This document shows, in pieces, positions 1 through 8,201 of a stretch of DNA of 64,000 nucleotides. The notes beneath the pieces are model-generated. The model was not told where the DNA came from. It saw only the letters and a list, made by a program, of their open reading frames with translations, and searched no databases. This DNA comes from SIRX01 sp965214475 (GTDB taxonomy: Bacteria; Actinomycetota; Rubrobacteria; Rubrobacterales; Rubrobacteraceae), in assembly GCA_965214475.1 (NCBI GenBank), contig OZ243953.1:1302001-1366000 (forward strand). The letters run 5' to 3'. Position numbers and translations under genes: made by a program. The number at the start of each line of letters is the position of its first letter. Positions within the stretch are counted from its first letter, which is position 1.

Positions 1-367
1 CCTCGCCGGACTCTTCGAGAGCAACGGCCTCATCGGCGGTAAAAACCTCACCGGTGTTCACGTTCACGAAGGCATCCTCGCCAGCCTGGGTGCAGGTCTG
101 GACGATGTCTACCGAAACGCCCTGCTCGTTGGCGATAGCAGCAACAGCATCATCGCCGGAAGCAATCGCGTCACCATTCTGATACTGACTGATCGGGCCG
201 GTGAATACAGCGCAGCTCAAGAGCTGGTTCTGGTACTGCGTCTCGGTGGTAGTTACGTCGCCACCAGTGGCGTCACCGTCAGTAGCGGTGGCGTCCTGGG
301 CCATCGCCGGGGCGGCGGCAACTAGCACCATCGCCAGCATTGCCATCAACAACATCAACTTCCTCAA
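1..367 (-). CDS. Secreted protein of unknown function (3' part outside window)
   Basis: The reading frame enters from the left window edge on the minus strand and is not closed here. I chose the TTG start at 367 because an AAGGAGGT ribosome-binding site sits about 8 nt upstream. In-frame ATGs at 397 and 409 are possible but lack one. The N-terminus is a typical Sec signal peptide: a basic RK, a hydrophobic stretch rich in Leu/Met/Ala, and a likely cleavage after Ala-Met-Ala around residue 24. The mature part is Asp/Thr/Gln-rich with two cysteines. I do not recognise the family. Its leader and first five codons recur at 2608-2718. Confidence 0.7.
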   Translation of the reverse strand, partial: MRKLMLLMAMLAMVLVAAAPAMAQDATATDGDATGGDVTTTETQYQNQLLSCAVFTGPISQYQNGDAIASGDDAVAAIANEQGVSVDIVQTCTQAGEDAFVNVNTGEVFTADEAVALEESGE

Positions 368-600
368 CTTACTTACCTCCTTGTAGAGGATCTCCATGAC
401 AAAGCGCATTTTCTACCCTATAAGATAGAAAGTCAACATCAGAAAGCAAGAAATTTTCTAGAATTTTCCGGAATCTTAATATCTATACATTAAATAGCAC
501 TAGAAGGGCAGCACTGGAGGGCGACTGTAACCTACGCCGTTGCGCTGCACTGGGCTCGATGCGCTATTACTTTGTTCGCGTTTATTGGTCTCTGTTGTCT

Positions 601-1986
601 CTACTCCACGTTCTTCTCGTCTCCGGCGTTTGTCTCGGCTCTTTGGCGACGGGCACCAGCATGAGCGATTGCGGAATAGAGAGTAACCATCTGTTGAGTG
701 ACCTCGGGAGAGGTAGCAAGAGAGGAAGTATTCTGGAGCCTGCGATGTATTTGGTGTATGAGAGATTCGCCGTATTTGGGTTGGCGACCTTTTCCCCTCG
801 GCGCCGGCAGCAGCTCCCGGACGAAGAGGAGACCGGACCTGAAGCGGGGCAAAGGGAAGATCCTAAAAGCCTCGGCGAGCTTGTCTGCGGCGACGAGCTG
901 TATCCTGCCAATCCGCGCCCGGCTAACGTCGTAGTGTTCACCAAGGTTCTGCAAAAGCGGCCGACGGCCTGGGCCGTAACGGGCCAAGACGAGTTCGAGA
1001 TGGTGCGGCTTTATCCGGGAAAAGTTGATTAGGTCTTCAAGGTCTCCGAGCAGGGAGTGGGGAGATCTCCCAGAAGAGCTCACCACGGACTCTCGGGCAC
1101 TGTCGAGATCCTTTGGGGACATAATCTGAGGGCTTAGGTCTCTTATGCGGCAGGCCATTTCGAGAACGTGCCTGAGATCCGATGTGTCCACCAATCTACC
1201 TGATTTTCTCGTAGACGCATTTGTAGATGGCACAAGAGATGGTATCGCTGTCGAAGGCTCGCCAACTATAAGGCCAATAGAGGCCCAGTCCAGTAGTACC
1301 TCCGGGTGCAAGCCGCCATGCTCGATCTCGGGCTCGACCACTTCGAGCAGCTCCCTTAGCTCCTGATCATGAACTACCCGATGCTTGTCGGCCGGGTTAG
1401 GAGGATCTTCCAGCGCCTCCCGGGCCAGCGCGGAGAGTGACAAGAGCAAGACTACCTCATCGGGATCTTCCGGGTAGGGCATGAGATTCCGCACATAGAG
1501 GTAATTTGCCAACTGCTCACTCTCGCGAGGACTCAGAAAGAATGGTGAGCCGCCCGCAAACACCTTTGAAAACGGTAGTCTCCTGAGGTCGGCCACCGAC
1601 CGGTAACCGGCTATCTCTATCCTCTCCTGTACCGAGATCGGGGGTAGCAAATTAGACCTGGCGTTAGCGTGGTGCTGGCTCGGCAGAGAGAGACCCATCT
1701 GCTCCACGTATTCGCGGACCTCACCAAGACACTGCTGGCCGAAACCCTTGAAGTCCAATAGATCCGCCTCCGACAAAGAAAGAAGTTTCTTCAAGGTTGT
1801 TACATTCTCGCGCAGCAGTACCCGCTTAGTTCGCACCGAGAAAGGGCATTCGTAATCCCGGCCGCCGGTAAGCGGAAGCGTCACATCCCTCACTGGCTCG
1901 TCACCAATAGTCTGTACAAGTGACGGAAAGGAGTAAGGGTATGAATGCCCGAGGTTAGGGGGCGGTGTATGTTCTTCTTCTATCAC
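601..1986 (-). CDS. Protein with RpoA-CTD-like and sigma region 4-like domains
   Basis: 461 residues, GTG start. Residues about 52-101 resemble the RNA polymerase alpha C-terminal domain: a helix with TLKKLLSLSEADLL, then a glycine-containing hairpin (FKGFGQQCLGEV) and a final EQMGLSL, as in the alpha-CTD that contacts UP elements. Residues about 329-378 resemble sigma-70 region 4: a YGPG turn, then LGEHYDVSRARIGRIQ where sigma factors have the helix-turn-helix that reads the -35 box. The middle has no recognised fold. No region 2 is visible, so it is not a complete sigma factor. I infer a DNA-binding transcription regulator that mimics or contacts polymerase. Downstream spacing to the gene at 367 argues against one operon. 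Confidence 0.65.
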   Translation of the reverse strand: MIEEEHTPPPNLGHSYPYSFPSLVQTIGDEPVRDVTLPLTGGRDYECPFSVRTKRVLLRENVTTLKKLLSLSEADLLDFKGFGQQCLGEVREYVEQMGLSLPSQHHANARSNLLPPISVQERIEIAGYRSVADLRRLPFSKVFAGGSPFFLSPRESEQLANYLYVRNLMPYPEDPDEVVLLLSLSALAREALEDPPNPADKHRVVHDQELRELLEVVEPEIEHGGLHPEVLLDWASIGLIVGEPSTAIPSLVPSTNASTRKSGRLVDTSDLRHVLEMACRIRDLSPQIMSPKDLDSARESVVSSSGRSPHSLLGDLEDLINFSRIKPHHLELVLARYGPGRRPLLQNLGEHYDVSRARIGRIQLVAADKLAEAFRIFPLPRFRSGLLFVRELLPAPRGKGRQPKYGESLIHQIHRRLQNTSSLATSPEVTQQMVTLYSAIAHAGARRQRAETNAGDEKNVE

Positions 1987-2076
1987 ACAATCATATTCTA
2001 CTTACTCTGCATACTTCACATGTCCTTCTATCGCTACCACCAACGTAAGAAGGTTAGCTACTCTCAGAGGTCTTGC

Positions 2077-2442
2077 TCAAGATGAGATCTGGCTCACTCC
2101 TTCTAAAGAGACTAGGTACTGATGGTGTTTCCTTGTATGGCGGAGCAGTTCGTTGACCTGTGGCATTAGCCTTTCCAGACTCTCTATCCTCTCCGATTCC
2201 GGCTCAAGCACGACTACCGACAGCCGGTGCCGGGAGATCTTTTTCGCGTCCGGCGCATTCGGGCTAATGTACAAAAGCACGTCGAAGTGTTTAGAGGCGA
2301 GCTTCAAAAGATCTATCTGCTTTTTGGAAGACCAACCTTGATCCTCCACCGTGGCGACGGTCGTTGCAGCCGGCAAGAGATTCTTGAGCCTACGATCCAT
2401 TCCCCTGGCGAAAAGGACCCTAACCGCGCCTTTCCTGACCAC
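2077..2442 (-). CDS. DUF5615-like PIN-type protein, apparently catalytically degenerate
   Basis: 121 residues from a GTG start. The core (ATVEDQGWSSKKQIDLLKLA, followed by KHFDVLLYI and SVVVLEPESERIESLERLMP) follows the layout of DUF5615/PIN-like toxins, usually an RNase paired with a DUF433 antitoxin. Two usual acidic sites are changed: the family start LLDE reads LFAR here, and the Asp after the central strand (FLTVD) is replaced (LLYIS). No antitoxin gene lies upstream. It may be an inactivated toxin or a remnant. The frame is intact, so I leave it as a CDS. Two further DUF433/DUF5615 pairs lie at 11997-12580 and 34469-35076. Confidence 0.5.
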   Translation of the reverse strand: MVRKGAVRVLFARGMDRRLKNLLPAATTVATVEDQGWSSKKQIDLLKLASKHFDVLLYISPNAPDAKKISRHRLSVVVLEPESERIESLERLMPQVNELLRHTRKHHQYLVSLEGVSQISS

Positions 2443-2904
2443 TTCGTTCGCGATATTCCCAAAGATGTTCTTCAGTCCTCAACCCCTCTCGCACCTGATA
2501 TATTTAGTGGAGTACTTTGCATAAACTCAACAAACGGAATGTGTTTGATGTCCTACAGTTGATCCTCCCACTCTCTCACAGAGCCCCCCACCAATATGAA
2601 GAGCGTTTCAGCTTGCCATCCGATTCCGGGACGCGAGGCCAGCAGCATAGCTGCCGAACATCAATTTCCTCAACTTACTTACCTCCTATGTCTGAGGGTT
2701 TACCTTTACGAACCGCATTTTCCATCTCCGCTCCCTATTATCAACACCATATACAGGGTTTTTCCAAATTCCTCAAATTTCCTTAATATTTGCTCGGCAG
2801 TTTACGCAAGTCCGGCCTGACAATTGATGTGGTCAACAGCTCTTCTAAAACTCCTCTGGAGGGGTTTTGGAAACCGCGCGGCCTCTAGTATGACTACTAC
2901 GCGG
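2443..2904. other. Gene-free stretch with a truncated copy of the secreted-protein leader
   Basis: No complete gene is visible. On the minus strand, 2608-2718 repeats the leader of the secreted-protein gene at 367: an AAAATGCG block, then GGAGGTAAGTAAG, a TTG start at 2673 and codons for M-R-K-L-M. After five codons the similarity ends, and the frame stops at 2608 after 21 residues. The upstream ATG at 2718 opens a 10-codon leader ORF ending in TAG directly before the ribosome-binding site. I read this as a decayed paralog or a reused regulatory leader. Confidence 0.5.
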
Positions 2905-3468
2905 CTAGCGGCGGGTGCCAAAGTCGGCTGTGTACATGGTGACACCTTTGTGGCCATTCCAGTTGCCAGTGTAGGTCCCGATGCCGATTTCGCGAAACTT
3001 TCTGTTGAGTATGTTGTGCCGATGTCCAGAGCTCTTCATCCAGGCCCGCATTATCCTGCCAGGGTTCCCTTTTCTTCCCGAGCCGTACGCGATATTTTCG
3101 CCGGTCGTGTAGTACTTGTAGCCTCCGGAAGTGTAGCCAAACCTTTTGAGGCGCTTCGCGAAACTGCCGCGGCCTTTTGTATTGTGGGAGAAGTAGTCGC
3201 GACGGATCATATCTTTGGAGTGGGAGCGGGCGGCTCTTTTCAGCTTGGGGTTGACGCAGAGAGTCCGCATTTTATGGTTTCGGCGGATTTTGTTGTGTAA
3301 GGCGAAAGTTCTCTTTTCTTTGGCGTTGAGGAATATCTTGCCTCCTCCGCACTTTTTTACAGAGCCGCTTCTGGCAGCCTCGGCAACCGAAGGGTCGACG
3401 GCGGACACTCCCATCGCAGTCGCGACTGCCAGGAAGAACGTTACCGGCACAAGAATAAGATATTTCAT
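2905..3468 (-). CDS. CAP-domain (SCP/PR-1, YkwD-like) secreted protein
   Basis: 187 residues. The N-terminus is a signal peptide (MKYLILVPVTFFLAVATAM, cleavage probably near an Ala-Glu-Ala-Ala around residue 32). The CAP fold follows: LHNKIRRNH opening helix, AARSHSKDM, a YFSHN segment, GENIAYGSG, and MKSSGHRHNILN with the family's conserved HRxNIL signature, ending in YTADFG. These proteins are extracellular and bacterial members are mostly uncharacterised. The mature protein is unusually rich in Arg and Lys, suggesting envelope association. It stands alone, with an AT-rich upstream region and a purine-rich ribosome-binding site (AGAGGCAAGG). Confidence 0.85.
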   Translation of the reverse strand: MKYLILVPVTFFLAVATAMGVSAVDPSVAEAARSGSVKKCGGGKIFLNAKEKRTFALHNKIRRNHKMRTLCVNPKLKRAARSHSKDMIRRDYFSHNTKGRGSFAKRLKRFGYTSGGYKYYTTGENIAYGSGRKGNPGRIMRAWMKSSGHRHNILNRKFREIGIGTYTGNWNGHKGVTMYTADFGTRR

Positions 3469-3583
3469 AGAACCTTGCCTCTACAGTGGGATACATTGGA
3501 AGTTTCTTTTCGTCCAGGTTTTCGGCACAAAAGAGGGTCAACTTTAGCCCGTCTTCGAAAAATTTCCAGAGGCGTTGTGTAGC

Positions 3584-4324
3584 TTACTTGTTTATAGACC
3601 GAATAAAGGTCACGATAAATACGGCGGAGATCAGCATCATCGCTCCGGTGGCGATGAGACCCAAAGAAACGAAGAGGATGGTAGCAGCGCCCGCACCCTC
3701 TCCCCAAGCGCCGGTGGCCCATACGAAAGCGAAAAGAGAAGCGAAAAACGTTAGTAGGATCAGGATCATACCCCCGGGCAAATCTCGGATCTGTATGGCG
3801 GTCTTTTCCACGAGGTATTGGAGACGACCTTTAGGATGCCCGCTTATCTGTACGTTGTCTATACAGCGCCGGAACTCCTCATCGCCCGCGAGGCCGATAA
3901 TCCTGGATAGATAGTATGCTTCGCTAGGCGGCTTACCAAGACGCAATAGTTCCAAATAATTGCGTCGGTACAAGTCTACCGCTCCCGAGTGCGGAGAGGC
4001 GAGTTGTTTTAGAAAAGCGTGGGTGTCGAGGCGGGTGGCGTAGCGCCGCGCCTCTTGCTGGGCGGTGCGGGCTTCGCGGCCGGATTGTTGGAGGCCGGAA
4101 ATTTCCGACACTTCCAGAAAGAACATTTCGCGAGAGAATTCGATGGCGCTCTGACGCTCGCGGCGGCGGGAGGAGATCTCCGTTCTTATACCGCGCGCCC
4201 GGTACTCCTCGCGCCGCAGACGATAGACGTACTCTTGATAGAAGTCCCAATCTTCCATCTCGCCTGCCCGGTCCCGCAGACGGTAAGCTTCTTCAAGCGT
4301 TTCTGGAATCCTACGTTCTTCCAT
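3584..4324 (-). CDS. Hypothetical protein with two C-terminal membrane segments
   Basis: 246 residues, ATG start. The first 170 residues are soluble, highly charged and probably helical (many Arg/Glu, including a RRERQ-rich stretch). Two hydrophobic segments follow, about residues 183-205 and 213-240, separated by a short Gly/Ala loop (GAWGEGAGA), and the protein ends in a short basic tail. This suggests a cytoplasmic helical domain on a two-helix membrane hairpin. I do not recognise the family. It is on the same strand as its neighbours but has its own upstream gap. Confidence 0.7.
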   Translation of the reverse strand: MEERRIPETLEEAYRLRDRAGEMEDWDFYQEYVYRLRREEYRARGIRTEISSRRRERQSAIEFSREMFFLEVSEISGLQQSGREARTAQQEARRYATRLDTHAFLKQLASPHSGAVDLYRRNYLELLRLGKPPSEAYYLSRIIGLAGDEEFRRCIDNVQISGHPKGRLQYLVEKTAIQIRDLPGGMILILLTFFASLFAFVWATGAWGEGAGAATILFVSLGLIATGAMMLISAVFIVTFIRSINK

Positions 4325-4439
4325 AATTCTAGCTATTTAATCCTAAGCTTTTGCCTCTACGCTTTTCTACATTTACGTGCCCCTTCTGGACCACGAATAA
4401 TAACATGAGATCGGGCTTACCAAGCCGTGTGATCTACTA

Positions 4440-4976
4440 CTATTCCTCGATGTCTTCCAGGTTTTCGTACCCCCACAGCGCATAGAACAAGCCTCCACCC
4501 CGCACCCGTACGTCCAGATGACCGCCTTCGGCCAGCTTTTTGAGCATTTCATCAGCCTCGGAGACCGTGAGCGAGGTCTCCATCGCGGCTTGCGCAGGGG
4601 TGACTTCGCCGTGGCTCCGGATCGCCTCTAACAGCTCTCTTTCCCGGCTGTTCTCTGGCAGTTGCTTAGGGTGGGCATCTGTAAGTCCTGCCACCCCACG
4701 CGCAAAGAGTCCTATAGCAGGAAAAAACATCCAGCCGAAGACAAAGATCAGCCACCACATCTGGGTGAAGAGCAATAGAGACGCCGCGACGAGAAGGAGA
4801 CCACCTCCAACCACCAAGCCCGTTACAGCCTGGGCTTTGGGGCTCATGTTATCCATATCAATCCCGAAGAACTCATCCATGTCGCCCGAAGACCCCCAGG
4901 AGCCCCAGTGACCGTGCCGGTGCGGCCGATGACGGCGGTGTTCCGGCTCACGGTCTGTTCTTCGCTCTATAGCCAT
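4440..4976 (-). CDS. Membrane protein with His-rich N-terminus and C-terminal winged-helix-like domain
   Basis: 178 residues. The N-terminus is basic and His-rich (HRRHRPHRHGHWGSWG), a possible metal-binding tail or a feature of 2TM-type proteins. Residues about 47-69 and 72-93 are two closely spaced membrane segments. The cytoplasmic C-terminus (RERELLEAIRSHGEVTPAQA, then LTVSEADEMLKKLAEGGHLDV and a short beta hairpin) looks like a winged helix of the kind found in small bacterial 2TM regulators. Function is not known; membrane-tethered DNA or protein binding is an inference. It is transcribed divergently from the M20 peptidase, with about 110 bp between them. Confidence 0.7.
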   Translation of the reverse strand: MAIERRTDREPEHRRHRPHRHGHWGSWGSSGDMDEFFGIDMDNMSPKAQAVTGLVVGGGLLLVAASLLLFTQMWWLIFVFGWMFFPAIGLFARGVAGLTDAHPKQLPENSRERELLEAIRSHGEVTPAQAAMETSLTVSEADEMLKKLAEGGHLDVRVRGGGLFYALWGYENLEDIEE

Positions 4977-5089
4977 AAACTATCCTTAAATATATCAGTC
5001 GGCACAAAACGCTACTACAGCAGGATAGGAAACTACACGAGACCCCGAAAATGCTAACCTCTCGCCAAGCCAGATGGAGGGACCTTGAT

Positions 5090-6451
5090 ATGGATTTGGA
5101 ACAACAGATAGATGAATCGAAGGATGTCCTCCAGCAAGAGTTGGAAGAGTTCTTGCGAATGCCTTCGATCTCCGCCCAGTCCGAGGACAACGGCTTTCGT
5201 GGATACGCTGAATGGGTCGCTGAAAAACTAAAAGAGGCCGGCGCCGAAACCCGGATTATGGAGACCAAGGGCCATCCGGTTGTCTATGCAGAGATCGGGG
5301 ACGGCGACAGAACGCTCCTCTCCTACGGCCACTACGACGTTCAGCCGCCGGACCCGCTGGACCTCTGGGAGAGTGACCCCTTCGAGCCCACGGTTCGGGA
5401 CGGTAGCATCTACGCCCGCGGCGTCGCCGACGACAAGGGCGACGTGATGGCCCGCATCCAGGCGCTCCGCCTATATATAGAGGAGCACGGATCGCCGCCG
5501 TTCAAGCTGAAGTTCCTGATCGAGGGCGAAGAAGAAGTCGGGAGCCCGAACCTGGCCCCGTTCGTCCACGAGAACCGGGAGTTGCTCGCCGCCGACGCCT
5601 GCATCTGGGAAGGTTCGATGAAGGACGACGCCGGGCGGCCCATGATCTTCTGCGGCACCAAAGGCATGGCTTACGTCGAACTGCGCGCGAAGGGCGCCTC
5701 CCACGACCTGCACAGCATGTACGGCGGCCTCGCTCCCAACCCCGCCTGGCGGCTCGTGCAGGCGCTACGGACTATCAAGGATGAGAACGGTGAGATCACG
5801 GTGGATGGGCTAAACGAGCTGATCGAACCTCCCTCGAAGAAAGACTTGGAGGCAATTGAGAAGATCCCGTTCGACGAAGCCAGCCTCAAAGCTTCCTGGG
5901 GCGTCGAACAATTCGACCGCAACCTGACCGGCGAAGACGCCTTAAAAGAGATGCTGCTGCGCCCGACGGCTAACATTGCCGGCATCGAATCCGGCTACAC
6001 CGGTCCTGGCGCAAAGACCATCGTCCCATCAGAGGCGTTCGTGAAGATGGACTTCCGACTCGTCTCCGGCCAGAGCCCAGGCCCGGTGGTGGAACTGATC
6101 CGTGCCCACCTAAAACGGCGCGGCTTCGAGGATATAGAGGTGATCGACTACCATGGCGTAGAAGCCGCCAAGACCCCGGTAGATTCTCCGGTCGTCGAAA
6201 CAGCAGCGGAGGCGTGGCGAGACACCGGCTACGACGAGCCCGTCGTGTACCCGACCATCGGCGGCAGCGGCCCGACCTCGCTCATCGTGGACGGCCTCGG
6301 CATACCAACCATCATGACCGGCGGCGTCCTGAACCCGGACAGTCGTATTCACTCGCCGAACGAATCGGCTCGACTCTCGGACTACTTCGAGACCGTCCGA
6401 TACTTCGCCCACTTCTTCGAGAGGTTCGGAAATGGGAAACATGGAGGCTAA
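5090..6451 (+). CDS. M20 family dipeptidase / metallopeptidase
   Basis: 453 residues from the ATG at 5090, preferred over an upstream in-frame ATG at 5051 because GGAGGG lies 8 nt before it. Metal-ligand motifs of the M20 di-zinc peptidases appear in order: SYGHYDVQP (first His), ARGVADDKG (bridging Asp), EGEEEVGSP (catalytic and ligand Glu), IWEG, and near the C-terminus a HSPNE motif (last His). The domain layout matches the cytosolic dipeptidase/carboxypeptidase branch (CNDP-like), which hydrolyses short peptides. The next gene begins inside its last codons, so the two are probably co-transcribed. Confidence 0.93.
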   Translation: MDLEQQIDESKDVLQQELEEFLRMPSISAQSEDNGFRGYAEWVAEKLKEAGAETRIMETKGHPVVYAEIGDGDRTLLSYGHYDVQPPDPLDLWESDPFEPTVRDGSIYARGVADDKGDVMARIQALRLYIEEHGSPPFKLKFLIEGEEEVGSPNLAPFVHENRELLAADACIWEGSMKDDAGRPMIFCGTKGMAYVELRAKGASHDLHSMYGGLAPNPAWRLVQALRTIKDENGEITVDGLNELIEPPSKKDLEAIEKIPFDEASLKASWGVEQFDRNLTGEDALKEMLLRPTANIAGIESGYTGPGAKTIVPSEAFVKMDFRLVSGQSPGPVVELIRAHLKRRGFEDIEVIDYHGVEAAKTPVDSPVVETAAEAWRDTGYDEPVVYPTIGGSGPTSLIVDGLGIPTIMTGGVLNPDSRIHSPNESARLSDYFETVRYFAHFFERFGNGKHGG

Positions 6452-7022
6452 ACGCGAAGGACTCGACCTCCCGGAGCGCGTCTGTCAGAGCATCGCCGCC
6501 GCTGTGGAGGACCGGGGCATTCAGGCCCGCATGATCTCCACCCAGGGCCGAGACTCGATGCGTCCGCCCCAGGGCCACGTCGTGGTCGCCGCCCCGGAAG
6601 ATGAAATAGACGCCATCCGCGGCCCCGCCCGCATCGTGCGACAACTCGAGTTCTACAAAACCCCCTACGGACCTGTAGTCCGGCTCGCCCTGAGCGTTTA
6701 CCAGATGGACGGCGCTACCCTGTCCGCCGCAACCCTGCTCAACATAAGCCAGGTCTCCGGCGACGCGGCGATCTCCGGCCTCGGCCGCCAGAAGAGCTTC
6801 TATATACATTTCTATTGCGTAGAGGACGAAGACCTCACCTACGCATTCTCAAAAGAGCTAAACAATGGGCCCGACCAGCGGCAGGAAGCGAAGAAAGTCC
6901 TCAAGATGGCCCGGGACACCTATTCAGAAACGCCAGAGGAGCGAAAGAGCTTCCGGTGGGCGGTCGGGATCGCCGAAAAGCAGTTCGAGTTGCCTGTACC
7001 TGAACCTGACGATGAGGTGTAG
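6432..7022 (+). CDS. Hypothetical protein at the head of the resection locus
   Basis: 196 residues. The start overlaps the M20 peptidase by 20 bp in another frame, suggesting translational coupling. No signal peptide or membrane segment is visible. The middle has alternating hydrophobic strands (FYKTPYGPVVRLALSVYQ), then a helical Glu/Lys-rich C-terminus. I do not recognise the family. It lies 33 bp upstream of the NurA-like gene on the same strand, so a role with the NurA-HerA complex is possible but unproven. An ATG at 6441 is an alternative start. Confidence 0.7.
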   Translation: MGNMEAKREGLDLPERVCQSIAAAVEDRGIQARMISTQGRDSMRPPQGHVVVAAPEDEIDAIRGPARIVRQLEFYKTPYGPVVRLALSVYQMDGATLSAATLLNISQVSGDAAISGLGRQKSFYIHFYCVEDEDLTYAFSKELNNGPDQRQEAKKVLKMARDTYSETPEERKSFRWAVGIAEKQFELPVPEPDDEV

Positions 7023-7055
7023 TCTTCCGATGAAAGCCCGCGTATACTGCGAAAT

Positions 7056-8201
7056 ATGCTAACGGGAAGGACTACGGACGATTTCGTCGGCCGGTTGGGC
7101 CGGGCTTTGGAGCGGGCCGGACACAAGGGCGTCTATGTAACCGCCGGAAATGGGGCTTGCGACCTGGAAGCTCAGCAGTTCTCCCGTCAAGGTCCGGAGG
7201 AAGAGGATCACGGTCCTGCGGGACGACCACATCATTTGGAAACGCCGCCGGGCCCGCGAGACCCCGGCGCTCACGAGGGTATTTCGAAGCTCTGCTATTT
7301 CCTGGATGGGGTGCAGAGTTCGCGCGAGATCGGGCGCATAGGCATGGCCCCGGTGGTCGTTGCGACCGTGGCCGCCGCGATCATCAACCGCTGCGACCGC
7401 CGGTTCTCGCGCTTGCCTATGGAAGAGACGCCGACCGTGGTGCAGGCCGTGATCTTGCCCCGAAGCGCTGGAGACGAGAATATAGAAGCTCTCTGGCAAC
7501 TCCTCCTCGAAGCAGGATTCTCAGAGCTTGGGCCGGAAGAGGTTCCATCTTCCTCGTATCTGGTGTTGGACTCCGCCGAGTTCATGGGTGAAGAGTTGGA
7601 CCCTTCAGACTACGTCGGGATGCGCGAGAGGGCCAGTGTCAGAGTCCGGGCCATCCGGGAGCGACTGGAGGGCGGGATGCTCCGCAACTGGGAGCTTGAC
7701 GACCGGACGCTGGAGGACCCGGACGCCTGGATCGCCGTGGACGGGCAGCTAAAGGAGATCCGGGAGTCCAACCGCCGCGCCGTCGGCCTCATAAAGAGCG
7801 TGGCCCGCCCGGAGTTCGTCGGCAAGGACGTCGGGATGCTGCTGGACCTGGAGCCGGGGATGCGAACGACGAGCTTCGTCCCGGACTGGCAGCTCCGGCG
7901 TGCTCCCGGCGAACATCGCACGTCCTGGTATCTGCGAGTGTGGCCGCGCCAGCCGGGAGCGGACGCTCTTGGATCGCTGATGCGAGTGGAGGCTCCAAAG
8001 GACACGCTGCCGGAGACGGTCGATGAGATCACGCGCTGGGTGTTGGCAGAGCGGGCGCCGCTCGCCAAGCCGGACCCTCGGTGGCCCGCCATGATCTACC
8101 CGATCCACTACGTCGAGAAGCTGTTGAAGCCGCTGGTACAGGGCTCTGAACGCGAATACGCCAGACTGGAACGCTACATCTCCGGGAACGGGAGGACCTA
8201 G
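7056..8201 (+). CDS. nurA: NurA-like 5'-3' nuclease (with an internal compensated frameshift)
   Basis: 381 residues as read. NurA nucleases work with the HerA translocase in DNA end resection. Conserved features: a FLDGVQSSRE segment (metal-binding Asp84, NurA motif I), WIAVDGQLKE (Asp229), VGLIKSVARPEF, and a C-terminal YPIHYVEKL helix. It ends directly against the HerA gene. Between about 7152 and 7275 the annotated frame has poor third-position GC and low-complexity Pro/Gly/His content. The +1 frame there is GC3-rich and protein-like (KVRRKRITVLRDD, then IIWKRRRARETPALTRVF). Removing one G from the GGGG at 7152 and adding a T to the TTT near 7282 restores one frame, so the printed residues 33-76 are probably wrong. 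Confidence 0.8.
   Translation: MLTGRTTDDFVGRLGRALERAGHKGVYVTAGNGACDLEAQQFSRQGPEEEDHGPAGRPHHLETPPGPRDPGAHEGISKLCYFLDGVQSSREIGRIGMAPVVVATVAAAIINRCDRRFSRLPMEETPTVVQAVILPRSAGDENIEALWQLLLEAGFSELGPEEVPSSSYLVLDSAEFMGEELDPSDYVGMRERASVRVRAIRERLEGGMLRNWELDDRTLEDPDAWIAVDGQLKEIRESNRRAVGLIKSVARPEFVGKDVGMLLDLEPGMRTTSFVPDWQLRRAPGEHRTSWYLRVWPRQPGADALGSLMRVEAPKDTLPETVDEITRWVLAERAPLAKPDPRWPAMIYPIHYVEKLLKPLVQGSEREYARLERYISGNGRT

Noticed and set aside
559..1032. Plus-strand 157-codon frame over the RpoA-CTD-like gene
   Set aside because: Antisense to the 461-residue gene, has no ribosome-binding site and no recognisable domain.
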